This document shows, piece by piece, positions 20,924-32,065 of a stretch of DNA of 64,000 bases (its first letter is position 1; each line of letters begins with the position of its first letter). Source of the stretch: Mantis religiosa. Taxonomy: Eukaryota; Arthropoda; Insecta; Mantodea; Mantidae. A program made the translations under genes and the position numbers. The stretch covers positions 110,104,127-110,168,126 of the forward strand of contig CM060958.1 in assembly GCA_030765055.1 (NCBI GenBank), written 5' to 3'. The notes below the pieces were generated by a model. It was not told the DNA's origin, made no database searches, and saw only the letters and a program-made list of their open reading frames with translations.

Positions 20924-21641
20924 CAAAAAATATATCAAAGAATCAATATTTTTAACATTGTCATCATTGTGACCTTTTGATATCCAGTAGAACAACGTGT
21001 TACTGCTTGGGTTCGATGTAACTGCATATAAAGATTCTTTAAAAACGTATACAACAATGATACAACTGACGTTCCTAGCTCAGCGTTCCAATGAAATACC
21101 AATATCTTTTAGTGTCGTAACAGATTCTTAGCAAATGTGATAAAATATATTTCTTGAAGCTCCTGCAAAGATGGAATTGACACTGTTTCTTTGCCTTCGC
21201 AACCCGATGTCACAAGTTGGTGTATGTACATGGTTGTATGTATTACCTGTCTGACGACTGAGTGTTGTTTGGGCAGGTCACTGGTGGAGCAGGGCTCGAG
21301 TTGGACAGGTCAGAGAAGGCAGGAATAAAGTACATTGAGTATCAAAACATCAGCACATCGTACGTAACACGACGAATATTTTTGCACTTGCGAAATCAAT
21401 ATCTCATGCTTTTTCTGCAGAATGTGTCCTTCAAAGGGAATCTTTCGTTCGTATAGTAGAAATTTCGTTCTCTGTTCGTAAAACTCGAGAAAGGTCCTGC
21501 GCACAACAGATTTTTTCAAACTCAGCGAGTTAGAACTTCGCAATGTTGAAAGTTTCTCTCTGTAAGGTTCGAAATTTGAACCTCTCTCACTATATTTTTT
21601 ACATTTGGTTCACCTTTCTCCACTACTGTGGAAATAATTAT
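20924..21641. other. No recognisable feature
   Basis: Mostly AT-rich. Short open frames at 21262-21543 on both strands do not resemble known proteins. Confidence 0.35.
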
Positions 21642-22158
21642 TGTGTGTTTCAAATGGAAAGCTGATTGTCCTTGAGCGCTACTAGGTGAGCAACCAATCG
21701 GAGTACTGCTGTGATGTCGTATTGCATTCCCCCTATGTGGTGTGTGATGAGCGCCAAACTAACCAATCTCTAATAAATACTATTCGCGCTAAGACAGAAG
21801 TTCAGATATTGCCAAAACTGATCCATGTGGAAGGAGAGAGTAATGTATTTAACATAACTGTAAAAACCCCATATTTTTAGCTCAAATAGTTTTCCTAAAA
21901 CAAATAAATAAAGTGGATACCATTATATTATAACAATGCATTGCAACGTAATCAATGTAATGAATATCATTATTGGTTGGCATGTATACGTGAACGTATA
22001 TTTGAAATTACTCAGAACTGAGACGTAAACATTTGACATGACGTGGTAAAAGAAATATGTAGATTCGATGAGAGGAAACACTACACTTCCTGCTGGTCTG
22101 GCAGAACGTATTTGGTCACATATCTTTGTTTATGAACGGTTCTTAATCTCTATTTAAT

Positions 22159-22412
22159 TTTTTTATTTTTTTTTATTTTATGTTTACGTCCTCCAACATT
22201 AAGTCATATCGGACGATGAATTGAATGGGTGAAATGATGCTCAAATGAGCCCAGGGTCCATAGAGCTTAGAGTTATCTGACATTCGTCTTTCAGAATAAG
22301 GGAAAACCCTGGAAAAAACCTTATCCAGGTAACTCAACCTGACCGAGATTCGAACTCAGGACCTCTTGAAGGTGAGGCAGACATGCTACCACCACGCTAC
22401 CGAGACGGGCTC
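22159..22412 (-). mobile_element. SINE-A, full-length, 12-bp TSD
   Basis: Flanked by TCTCTATTTAAT at 22147-22158 and 22413-22424. The head is at the right ('gcccgtctcggtagcgtgg' on the minus strand) and the A-rich 3' tail at the left, seen as the T-rich run 22159-22190. It splits the DNA-X element, so it is younger than that. Confidence 0.9.
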
Positions 22413-22640
22413 TCTCTATTTAATCTAGAGAGTTCAAAGCAGTACAATTCTATTACTCTTCCATGAAAAAGTGTATCAGCTGGATCAATGAGATATGATC
22501 CACCTCCCCCCCCCCCCTTACTACTGCTAGAACAATACAATAGTGGGCTCAAATTATGCTGCAAATAGAAATAATATTTTTAAACTGACTGACGTTGAAT
22601 GACTTATTCACGAAGAAATTAACAAGGAACACAACAAGAA

Positions 22641-22841
22641 TTGGAAAAACTGCCTGAGACATCAGATAAACTACAACAAGACTACTTTTGGAAAGAAATA
22701 GCACGTAATGAAATTTTGGAACCTATGATCATAAATTTGCAGTACTCAGACTATGAAGACAATGACAATGACGAATTATCTCTTATTGTAAGTAACATTC
22801 ACAGCTATACGGATGCACCGCTGGTATTTTCGTTGGATTAG
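22641..22841 (+). pseudogene. DNA-X conserved open frame, second copy
   Basis: 66 codons without ATG start, stop at 22839-22841. Shares 'FWKEIARNEILEP', 'IINLQYSDYEDNDNDELSL' and 'IHSYTDAPLVFSLD' with 8219-8464. Differences include both silent and replacing changes. Unknown function; see the other copy. Confidence 0.45.
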
Positions 22842-23299
22842 AAAAATAAGTAATGCATAAACTATAATTAATTTTAAACTAAATATTTAAAATATTTGCG
22901 TAATATACGAATATCCACGTTGCAACTGTGATTTCAACAACTGCGTTATTATAAAACTTACAAAAATTCAGTTTGCTTTCCCTTACGTCTAGTGCCACGA
23001 ACACCCGCAAGTGTGCGAGAGAGGGAAATATTAAAAGAGTGGGGATGACGAGGTGGCAACGCTGAAGGCTCTAATGCATTTGATTCGCTACAGGCGAGAA
23101 CTCTTCCCATTTGAAACACATTTCTGTTCTTTACAAAACTGTAATATACTGATTATTAATTTCTACTTTGTGAGCGTACAGAGTTCGAGCAGCGGAGTAT
23201 GCATTTTGAATTGGTTCGAAGCTGTCCGCTGTAAGAGACTCAAACTGCTGCCGAACGGTACAGGGAATGGTGACGTAATAGCGCGTATCTCTTTTTACT

Positions 23300-23810
23300 A
23301 AGGATGGGTCTTCTATACTTGTTTTATCTCGATACTAACATGTATTGGCATAGGACAAACCTTCAGGAAATCCGTTGTATGCTTTATCTATATTTTGGTG
23401 GTGATTCTGCAATTTCTATTTTATTTCATTTTAAAATCACAAAATATTATTCCCGCAAGTAGAACATTACTAGAAATTTGGAACCTGCACAGTAACTTTA
23501 TGAAAGAAAATAATCGAGTGTCAAATTCAGTGCTAGTGCCACTTCCCAAGAAGAAATTGCTGCATATCTCAACAACGATTTGTTGCTAGTACATTGGATT
23601 ACTATAAAACAAATTCAAAATTTCCAGAAGTAAAAAATAAGCCGCTAAATATTTGTGAATTCCACATGCAAAAGTTTTCTCTGAAAGACTATTTAGCACA
23701 GCAGGACTCATAAGTGACAGAAAAAGAAGTAGACTTGACTAAATTATTAAAAAAGACGTTGCGTTTCATCTTTTGCTGAGGATTATTAATGGAATCATGC
23801 TACCTTGATC
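23300..23810 (+). pseudogene. hAT relic (family H2), C-terminal part
   Basis: In broken frames the plus strand gives 'LDYYKTNSKFPEVK', 'NICEFHMQKFSLKDYLAQQDS' and 'EKEVDLTKLLKK', matching the layout of the hAT C-terminal dimerisation region and the copy at 43170-43860. The first 100 bp ('ctcgatactaacatgtattgg') look like the element's 5' end. It follows DNA-X closely. The catalytic region is mostly gone. Confidence 0.55.
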
Positions 23811-24543
23811 CAACATTCCATAGAACATCCTAAGTGGTCAGAGACGAGTGCATATAGAAACTGTGCAGGCATGCAGTATTTGATCAAACGTGTCCACAAA
23901 ACCTCTTGTACAACTATAGAATTCTATAATTAATGGTTCCTTTGTTTGACCACTAGTTTGCTGTGTCAGGTTGAAAGCAAAATTACTGATTTTCCTTTGT
24001 TTGTTCGTTAGATACGCAAACTGTGAATATAGAACCTGCTTTTTCTTTAAAATGTTGACAAAGTACCTGCACTTAAATCTGCTGGAAGATATGAGTGATC
24101 AAATAGAATCGTTCTTAACTAATATTGTATTTGAACATGCATTTAATCTCTCCTCATCTCCGGAAGATACAGCTTCCTCTTTACTATTTTCTTCAGAAAA
24201 GACATTCTTCATTATTTTCATCTGATGATGTTTCGTCACAAAAGTCTGACTCTCCGTCATATACCTCCAAGATACGAAGCACAAAAATCAGAAAAACCTG
24301 GGTGACTTAGTTTCTTGCACGTTCATTTCCGAAGAGACGATGTAAAAATAATATGAACACGGACTTATACGTAACTCCGACAAAGATGCAGCTGTCTACA
24401 ACAATGATGTCTATACAAACTGACTTAGATGAAGCGTTTCGACTGCGTAGAAGATTACAAGGAGCAACAAAATACTAATATTACCACCACAAATAATTCT
24501 GTCTAAGGTTATGCGAACCCTGTTACTTAGTAATAATAAACCC
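23811..24543. other. No recognisable feature
   Basis: Two overlapping opposite-strand open frames near 24100-24310 show no family resemblance. AT-rich. Confidence 0.35.
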
Positions 24544-24846
24544 TGACGCGACAGCCCTAAGAGGCCCGAGGCCTACCAGCCCGACTACCGAACTCAAGCC
24601 CACTTACGTGGGCAAACATCCAACCGATACGGGGAGGAGATGCGCTGAGCAGCTTGGCTTCTCCTAGCTGGAACGTTGGTTTTCGTGACCAGGGCCGCTT
24701 ACTTAACGTAAGGTCCTCACTTTGCTCACCGGTCCTATAACCGGGACTTAAAATCCGAACCCCATGGGCGTGATCGAACCCGGGTCGCTTTCCGTGGCCA
24801 GGGACCAGGGCATGCTGCCTTAGCCCGCTACGCTACAGCGCAGGAC
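24544..24846 (-). repeat. SINE-C, tRNA-headed SINE
   Basis: Second copy of the family at 11650-11963. Head at the right: 'gtcctgcgctgtagcgtagc' and B box 'acccgggttcgatcacg' on the minus strand. Internal 'ccgatacggggaggagatg' and 'tggttttcgtgaccagg' are shared. A C-run (9 bases) follows the head. Confidence 0.75.
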
Positions 24847-26164
24847 TCCCCCCCCCACTCCTGTAACCTATGGAGGGTTAAATATGTGTACCTATGTAAT
24901 TATATCCTTATATATAAATATAATTTATATCCTTTATTAATCAAATTCCGAGTGATAATGATTGAAATGATAAAATGTAGGTAAAATTTAACGATTTTAT
25001 TTTCCATATTTATTTATTTATTTAGATAATACAGTTTCAATCTCGTTTGAATGAGAAGTTGCATCAAGTAGATACAATTTTTTAAAATTTAATTATTATT
25101 TATGAAATACCTTTATGACTATTATTTTTTAAAAATAAATAAATTTCCTGTAATTTGAAGTTATAAAGGTTTATATTTTTGTTTGAAAGTTTTAAATAGA
25201 AATTGACAAGTGTTAATATTTTAAATATCATTATCTTATTTTAATATTAAAACTGTTTTATATATAACAAGTGATAAAGTTATAATATTTGTATTATTAA
25301 ATTAAATAATAGAAATTTAAATTTTAAATAAGTTTAATATTTGCTTAATAATAAATTATATTTAAAATTTACATTTTTTAAATATTTTGTACTAAAATTT
25401 ATGTTTTAATTGGAAGTGGAATTTAATTTTTTGTATTAACACTTTTCTTGGTTTTAAATGTTAATTGTGATATCAATTTTATAAATAATGTTTTAGTAAG
25501 TTAAAGTAAAGTTGTATATATATTAAGTTATAAAGGTGTGTATTCATGATTGTCAATAATAATTTTGAAATGTTATATAATTCTCTTAATAATATTTTTG
25601 TCTTTTAAATTATAATAAACTGTAAGAATATTTTATTACCTTTTGAAAGTAGGTAAATTAATAATTGTTCATTCTTAAAATTTATGGTTGGTAATTAATC
25701 AATCTGTAATTGATAGCTTTGTGTGGTTAGGGTATTTTTGTTTGGCTAAATAGTAGTGCTGGATACCAGTACCAATGGTAACCGCCGGCTACCGGCAGCA
25801 AAATAATAATATGGGGAATTTTAAAATATAGTTAAGTTAATTACTGGATTACCAGTCATGTGTTACTGGAAACCAGTAATATTATATTTTTGTTTAAAAT
25901 ATTTTTAAGTATGTTTGAAAATTTTTAACTATATTTTTGAAATTTAATTTATTTTTATGTATGTGTATTTTTTAGAAATGTGGTGTGGATTTTTGTTTGA
26001 TTGGCGTACGTTTTAAAATGTTTGTAATTCTTTTAATTTATTTTTTATTTATAATCTGTAAATTTTGTATGTTTGTGATGTTTTAATAAATGAATAACAG
26101 TCGGAGTATTTACCCCGGATTAAGGAATTAGGTGCCGAGTTATAGTATGAAGATTTTTTTTTTT
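24847..26164. other. Very AT-rich 1.3 kb block
   Basis: Almost entirely A/T with poly-pyrimidine and poly-purine runs. The exception is 25755-25880, where repeated 'ggataccagtacc', 'ggattaccagtc' and 'ggaaaccagtaa' units form an inverted pattern around a short GC core (gccggctaccggc). That resembles a hAT-type terminus, but the partner end is not clear. No coding signal. Confidence 0.4.
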
Positions 26165-26325
26165 GTATCTATGTAATTTTACTGACTTTCTCCCAACATT
26201 CTGTTTTGTATTGAAATTGGAAATAGAAATGATGGTATCGGTTATCTAAATTTCTGCTATCGTGGAAAATATCAGTATCGGAATCGAGAATCGTGTATAG
26301 ACAATAACTGGTCCTGTATTTTACC
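26165..26325 (+). repeat. hAT family H2, 3' terminal fragment
   Basis: The block 'caacattctgttttgtattg' and the following 'gatggtatcggttatc' / 'ggaatcgagaatcgtg' match the 3' end of the H2 copies at 43720-43840 and 47280-47395. No coding part. Confidence 0.6.
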
Positions 26326-26804
26326 CAAGTTTCCTCCATCGGCCGTCTACATTCTCCTCTGCTTGCAAACACTGATCATAAGTGTTAGAAAATGACATTA
26401 AAGGCACTGCTAACCCTGTTTCGGCAGCGGCCCTTTGAACTGTTCTGGGATTTTCCATTCATTCAACCTGAAAGGGAAAGCGGAATGTTGCTGACGATTC
26501 AAAGCGGTTTTCTCCGATGTGCGAAAGAAGATGTGTTTATAATCTCTTTCAGTGTATTTATCGAGATCTGTCCCTGGTTTAAAGAATGGCAACCCGGTGT
26601 ACTAGCAGAAGGCATATCAGAACTGCTTATCTCCCCTTTTCTCTTTCACCACTCTCTCCTCAATCTCCACCTTTTCCAACCTCACTATTTCCCTTTCTCC
26701 ATCGCCTGCCTCCATATATGCTCCCTCATATGTGCATGACGTAAAATGTATTCAGCGTATTTCCAAGGAATTAATACATATATGCTGTTGTTTTCCTCTA
26801 TGTA
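26326..26804. other. No recognised gene; two overlapping open frames
   Basis: A 115-codon open frame (26392-26739, plus) and its antisense shadow have no family resemblance. The pyrimidine-rich composition at 26630-26720 accounts for the openness. Confidence 0.3.
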
Positions 26805-28068
26805 CCAGGGTGGTTTGGAAAGTTCTCGGAACGGTATAGAAAAAAAGTGCTTACATCACTGAAAACTTTTTTTATTTTTCAATGTAGTCTCCTTGGTCCA
26901 ACGATGTTCTAGTGCCTTGATCCCATCTTGAAAACGAGATTCCTCCAAGTCTGGAAAATAGTTGTCAACTCCGGCTATCGATTCTTCGTTTGAAGTAAAT
27001 CTGCGTCCACCAAGAAAAATTTTCAATTTTGGGAGGAGAAGGAAGTCTGACGGAGATATATCACGTGAATAACGCGGGTGTGACAACAGTTCATACCTTA
27101 GTTCATGTAATTTTGTCATGGCGACGCTCATGTGTGCGGACGCGCATTCTGTTGATGGAAGACAACTTTCTTCCTTGCTAAACCTGGCATTTTTTCCGAG
27201 TATCTTTTGTTGCAATTCGTCCAAGAAGTTAGCATAGTATTCTCCAGTAATTATTTGCCCAGTGGGGAGATAATCTACAAGCAGAATCCCCTTTGCATCC
27301 CAGCAAACTGATACCATGACCTTTCCAACCGAAAGAATTGTCTTTGCTTTCTTTGGTGGCCGAGAATTGGCATGTTTCCATGTCTCTGGGGTATAGCAAT
27401 GGACCCAAGTTTCATCTGTGGTCACAAACCTGCGCAAAAATCTTGTTCGTTTCTGCTAAAATGGCCCAAACATTGATCCTATATGTCCGTTCATATGCGT
27501 TTTTGATCCAGCGTCAAGAGTCGCGCCACCCACCTGGCAGATATTTTTTTTTAATTTCTAATTATTGAGTTAAAACGTGATATACACTTTCAGATGACAT
27601 CTGGCAAGCGTGAAAAATTTCACGCACTTTCAATCGGTGATCCTCCATGACCATTTTGTGCTCTTTTGCAATGATTTCTGGAGTTGTGACACATCTTGGC
27701 CGACCACGGCGCGGATCATCATCTAAGCTCTCCCGACCAAATTTAAATTCATTTGTCCACTTGGCAACATATACATGTGAAGGAGCAGAGTCCCACAGTA
27801 TATTCTGTAAATCGGCATGAATGTCCTTTACTTTCACATCTTTCTTTAAGAAGTACTTAATCACTGCTCGAATCTCGATTTCTTCCTTCTTCGGAAATCT
27901 TTACGCGGGAACAACAATAGAACCACGACACCGCCACAGCTCTCTTCCAAGAGCACTGATGTAGCACGTATTCACAGGCAGCAACCCAATGGATATCACG
28001 TGAACCACTCGTTACGCTAGTGCTGCTGACCTGTCATGGTGATTCCGAGAACTTTCAAACCACCCTCG
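26805..28068 (-). mobile_element. Mariner family M3, full-length
   Basis: 1,264 bp between TA dinucleotides (26803-26804; 28069-28070). Ends 'ccagggtggtttggaaagt' and the complement of 'aactttcaaaccaccctcg' are inverted repeats, and the size is the standard mariner length. It is the only mariner here with both ends and an apparently complete, though frameshifted, gene. Confidence 0.92.
26856..27900 (-). pseudogene. Mariner M3 transposase pseudogene
   Basis: The N-terminal half (from about 27900 to 27562) carries the HTH domain: 'AVIKYFLKKDVKVKDIH', 'VAKWTNEFKFGRESLDDDP' and the AT-hook-like 'RRGRPR'. A frame break with a T-rich insertion near 27545 separates it from the catalytic half 27437-26856: 'TTDETWVHCYTPET' (first Asp intact) and 'WDAKGILLVDYLPTG'. 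In the second block the usual 'QDNAPAHTS' has become 'TECASAHMS' (Asp to Glu), and the third is 'YSRDISPSDF'. The spacing between second and third positions is one short of DD34D. Catalytically dead. Confidence 0.88.
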
Positions 28069-28265
28069 TAGTACTCTCTAAGTGTTACTATTCATTGTTA
28101 GATTATGATCATAAAACAGTAAGAGTTATTTAAAAAAGCGGCGTTTTATTAACACTTTACCCTTTTCTGAATACACTATTTGTAAATACGTTTGCACATA
28201 GATCAAATAATGTCGTATGGAATGACAAAGTCTCACTAAATTGACGTGTTCACTAATATTTGAGG

Positions 28266-28269
<4 letters not shown>

Positions 28270-28310
<41 letters not shown>

Positions 28311-28680
28311 CAATTTAATCCAGCGAAAGGCAGAATTAGATTAGTTAAGCGTTTATACTGGCTTAAAATATTCCTTCAGATTCTACCAGTTCACCACAGT
28401 ATTATTTTACAACTTTCTTTTCAACAACTGTCGAAGATAATCAACAGATCTTCCAATGATACTAAGATTTTGAAGAAAATACCTAAATTCCAAACATTCT
28501 TTACGTGGAAGACAATGCTGTTTTCTAATTTTTGGAAATTGGGCTTTAAGGATTCTGACTGCACCTATATATTTAACATATTTGCATATGAACTAAAGTA
28601 TAATCTTGAATTTTTCTACGAATACCCTCTGAAGTCCTTTTCATTCTGCACGAATTCTTTGTAATTTATATATTGTAACG
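28270..28680 (-). repeat. Retrocopy-like fragment with poly(A) tail
   Basis: A run of 39 T (28270-28308) is a poly(A) tail on the minus strand. Immediately before it on that strand is 'ctggATTAAAttggc', a variant poly(A) signal about ten bases upstream of the tail. The upstream 370 bp have no repeat copy elsewhere in the window and no clear protein, so they may be the 3' UTR of a retroposed host mRNA. The 5' limit is unknown. Confidence 0.45.
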
Positions 28681-29500
28681 AGCAGGTTGTCTCAGGCGGT
28701 TTCGTCAGTGTCCCGGGTTCTATTCTAGTGGCCAGCAAACCTGACCCAAGGGATTTTTCGGGGGTTTCCCAGGCACACAGGCAAATTCTGGGTAGGTTAA
28801 TTTCATTCTCCGAATTTCATGTCCCTCCATTTCATTTCCATTATCATTTCACATCATCTCTTATCTAGGGGACTCTTTCAAGGTGGAAAGTGTCGGCGGG
28901 AGTCTCGGCGCTGCATGGCAGGATGATATGCTCTGAGTGAACACTTTCTCCTCTGTTGGGACAGTGTCCGTTCTCCGAGCCGGTCTAGTGGGTCGTTTCA
29001 GGAACGCGGTCGGCAAGATGCCAGTTTTGCAAGCTTGCCGGAAGTATTCCCAGTTCTGGCGGCTCCCTGGGATCTCTAAGCCGGACTGTACACTGTTTGA
29101 GAATCACAAAGGGAGTATTTTTAGTAACATCCTCCAACGTTAAGTCATATCGGATGCTGAATGCAATGGGTGAAATGATGCTCCAATGAGCCCAGGGTCT
29201 ATAGAACTTAAGAGTTACCCTGCATTCGTTTTTCAGGATAAGGGAAAATCCCGGAAAAAACCTTATCCACGTAGCTCATCCTGACCGAGATTAGAACTTA
29301 AACGTAAGGTTGACACGCTACCGAGGCGGGCACAATGGGAGGGATGCTGGCTGTACTGGCCGGAGAGTTTGAAGCTTCTAAGTGGTAGACACACTGCCCT
29401 CTACACTATCCTGACTTCTTGGGTTCACCCGCCTTCTGTCTCCTCTCGCCCCATCCTTCCTCCCGAGGTTGCTCCACTTGGGGAATAGCTACAATATATA
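28681..29500 (+). repeat. SINE-B, long copy split by SINE-A
   Basis: Head at the left: 'ctcaggcggtttcgtc' and B box region 'cccgggttctattc'. The body has 'tgcatggcaggatgatatg', and the 3' part after the nested SINE-A has 'gggatgctggctgtactgg', 'gtagacacactgccctc' and 'ttgctccacttggggaa'. Shares all blocks with 3388-3786 in the opposite orientation. Confidence 0.7.
29120..29332 (-). repeat. SINE-A nested in SINE-B
   Basis: Minus-strand copy: 3' end at the left ('catcctccaacgttaagtc'), damaged head at the right ('gcccgcctcggtagcgtg' complement at 29313-29331). The B box region is mutated ('ctaatctcgg'). I could not fix a target duplication. Confidence 0.8.
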
Positions 29501-29544
29501 AGTGTTTGATGTGCCAAAATTTTAGATAGGATTTTACCCCACGC

Positions 29545-29680
29545 AAAACCCTACGTAGGGTTTCCCCTTATTCTGTAAGATGTATATCAGTTAACAAAGC
29601 TCTGTGAACCCTGGGCTCATTTAAGCATTTCACCCATTTCGTTCATCCTCCGATATGACCTAACATGGAGGACATAAATG
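29545..29680 (+). repeat. SINE-A, 3' half
   Basis: From 'gtagggtttccccttattc' through 'aaccctgggctcatttaag' to 'acatggaggacataaatg'. The head is missing. Confidence 0.7.
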
Positions 29681-30556
29681 AAAACAAAAGTAGCAAACCA
29701 TTATTTGGTTTTTCTTTCTTGTAGTCATACAAAGACAACTGAATATCAAAGCCGTCACATGGCAATTTTGTTTAAACACTTGACTATTTCTTAAGCCTTC
29801 TAAATTTCCTTTCGACTGCAACGAAATATGATAAATGAATAACTGCAAATATTTGTGTCGATTAACATGAAGTCGGTGAAAATATACACTTTCGTAAGAA
29901 AAATTTGTAGGAAATACATAAGAATAAACATTAGCAAGCAGAGAAAATGTGAATGTAGCACTTAGGATTTTTAATATACGAGATTGTTAAAATCACTTTG
30001 TTAGTTTAACGGATTATTGTGAGTCTTTACCTTAGTTGACTACGTTAGCAGTTAGCAATGCATTAGTACAGAGCTATTTCGTTGAGAGATAATTTGAAGG
30101 GTTGAAGCGTTTTAAAGTAAACTTGACTGGGAACAAATAGGGGTGTACTTTCACCCTTACTCGACCTAGTCAGAACCACATACAGGTTAAACAAGAAGGG
30201 AAACAATTGGGGCCCCCCGATCAATGTAGATTTATTATGGCTATCACCCCCACTAGGAAGGGCTGAAAACCCAGCGGAGGGCGTAACAATATTGATAAAG
30301 GTGCATCACAGCAAAATTAAAAGGTATTTCGCACACAGTATACCTAGAATGGCTTGCTAAGAACAATAATAATGCATCAGTTAAACAACAGAAGGCTACA
30401 GGTCTCAGCCACAAAGATGCGCATAAGTCTGTTTAACACTTACAGTACTGGAGCTGTCTAGAGCTGTGTCCTTAATTAAAGCAGGAAGAGAGAGGTTGAA
30501 ATCACCTTTGCACTCGCTGCGATGGAATCGCGCGTTTACCTGTAGTTACTGAGTTC
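29681..30556. other. No recognisable feature
   Basis: AT-rich with a C-run (ggggccccccg) at about 30210. No repeat shared inside the window. It ends at the hAT terminus. Confidence 0.35.
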
Positions 30557-31610
30557 CAGTGGCGGAACATCGCTATCATTCTAACGTATAGGAAATCATA
30601 AGCGTTCTTACTCATAGTTTACTCCTTACTAATGTTACTTAGGTTGACTTCTGTAACACAAGTTATGTTTTACAAAGTCTGCAACATGTGAGGCAAAAGC
30701 CGAAGTGCACAGTCTCAAAAGATAAGCAAGGTAATCGCCTCTGATCTTACTGCGATACTCACTTTTAATATATTTCATCTTTGAATAGGTTTGTTCGCAG
30801 ATATATGTAGAGCCAAAGACTGTCATTAAATTGTATGCAAAGAAACGCAATCTCTGAATATCACTACAGGGCAAAGATTTAAATAATTTCCATCCTTCCT
30901 TTTCAGAACATTTTAATGTCGTGGAATTTTGCAGTAAAAGTAGTTCCATTTGTAGCTCGTGTGGGGCCTCACTTCATGGAAACTTCAAAGGAGTGCAAAA
31001 TAATTGGATATTTGCCTCAAATTTTTATATCTTTAAATTGGGAAGGGAATGTGTCATGTAGTTACTTTAGAAGTTCTGCATACTTTACCAGAAGTGTGAC
31101 GTTTATTGTGAACATGGAACGTAAGCAAGAGAAATGATATAAATCTACAACTACCAGTTGTCCTTCCCACAGTCGCAATTGTACCATAAATAAGATATTT
31201 AATTTATTATCAACTCCCCTCAGAAACACAATTAACCGTGCCTCGTCAGATCTGTCCAGTGATTCATCCAGCAGAGTAGAGGAAAAATGTTAATGACCTT
31301 ATTTTGTCCTTTAATTGCCTTTCCAAATCACAATACAATTCCTCTATGAGTCTCGTTACTGTTCCTCGAGAGAGACTGAATGATGCAAATAAATTGACTA
31401 AATGGACAAAAATTCCTTCGAAGCAACTAGCAAGCTTTGCTTGATAAATTCGCCTTCACTAAAAGGTTTCATATACCACCAGTTTATAAGAAAGCTGTAC
31501 CAATTTTCAACATTAGGGCCATATTTAACAGGTGCTTTCAATTCTTCCAGTTTTTGTGATCTGGCTTCACCTAGAACAAAGATACCTAAACGTAAGTACC
31601 AACGCCACTG
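30557..31610 (-). mobile_element. Short hAT element with both ends (family H1)
   Basis: The left end CAGTGGCGG (30557-30565) and right end CGCCACTG (31603-31610) are inverted 8-bp ends of the hAT type. Between them the minus strand is transposase sequence from near the N-terminus (KLEELKAPVKYGPNVEN, KPFSEGEFIKQSLL) through 'PLLLDESLDRSDEARLIVFL' to the C-terminal dimerisation region. The 8 bp flanking the ends (ctgagttc; actgctac) do not match, so the TSD is decayed or the ends are misassigned. The element is too short for a full hAT and is internally deleted. Confidence 0.7.
30635..31590 (-). pseudogene. hAT transposase pseudogene (GTF2IRD2-like)
   Basis: Three blocks in shifting frames resemble the hAT-derived transposases related to GTF2IRD2/Charlie: the N-terminal 'PFSEGEFIKQSLLVA', the catalytic-core start 'LLLDESLDRSDEARL.VFLRGVD', and the C-terminal frame 30949-30635 with 'LKCSEKEGWKLFKSLP' and 'FGSTYICEQTYSKMKYIKS', the hAT dimerisation motif. 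Several stops interrupt the middle. The large central part of a normal hAT transposase is missing. Confidence 0.75.
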
Positions 31611-31724
31611 ACTGCTACCTCTGTCTCCCGCTGTCTTGGTCACTGGTGTGGGGAAAACAACATGTGTAGGGGAAGAAAGCGTGTGCTGTACAATTGAGCA
31701 CCCCTGGTCTCGTAGCGTCCACGT

Positions 31725-31950
31725 ACCCTTTCCTTTGCCATACTCCAAGAAACCCAGAGGCACTCCTGAAAGTTGAGGAAGAAACGCAATAAAAGAAACG
31801 ACGAAAAGGAAATCATGATGGATAAGAAACCTACCCTACCCTTTCCTTTGTCATACTCCAAGAAACGCAGAGGCACTCCTGAAAGTTGAGGAAGAAACGA
31901 AATAAAAGAAATGACGAAAAGGAAATCATTATAGATAAGAAACCTAAGCT
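31725..31950. repeat. 113-bp tandem duplication
   Basis: Two direct copies, 31725-31837 and 31838-31950. Each begins 'accctttcctttg.catac' and contains 'cagaggcactcctgaaag' and 'gacgaaaaggaaatcat'. They differ at a handful of positions. It lies just beyond the right end of the hAT element and has no coding pattern. Confidence 0.85.
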
Positions 31951-31959
31951 GGCATTCAC

Positions 31960-32065
31960 CTACCACCCAGGGAAGTCCATGGAAAACTCTCGGATAAACC
32001 GATTTTCGAACTCGGAACTTCATGAACGAAAGACGCACAAGCTATCACCTACGCTGCAGAGGGAG
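31960..32065 (-). repeat. tRNA-like SINE head, degenerate
   Basis: The minus strand shows 'ctctgcagcgtaggtgatag', 'gcgtctttcgttcatgaag' and the B-box-like 'ccgagttcgaaaatc', in the spacing of the SINE-A head. The body downstream differs from SINE-A, so it is either a very diverged copy or a related family. Confidence 0.4.

Larger units (their letters stand above)
21642..23120 (+). mobile_element. DNA-X, near full-length copy with nested SINE
   Basis: Same length and order as the copy at 7204-8745 after removing the SINE-A at 22159-22412. Left end 'tgtgtttcaaatgg', right end 'cccatttgaaacaca'. It shares the 8.2 kb copy's region 'ccatgaaaaagtgtatcag' and the conserved frame near its right end. 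No clear target duplication is visible. A C-run of 13 lies at about 22506. Confidence 0.65.

Noticed and set aside
24215..24260. Hammerhead ribozyme (CTGATGATG...AAAGTC)
   Set aside because: The core after stem II lacks GAAA and there is no stem I pairing; a chance CTGATGA.
26392..26739. 115-codon protein-coding gene
   Set aside because: No domain, antisense open frame of equal quality, pyrimidine-rich low-complexity end.
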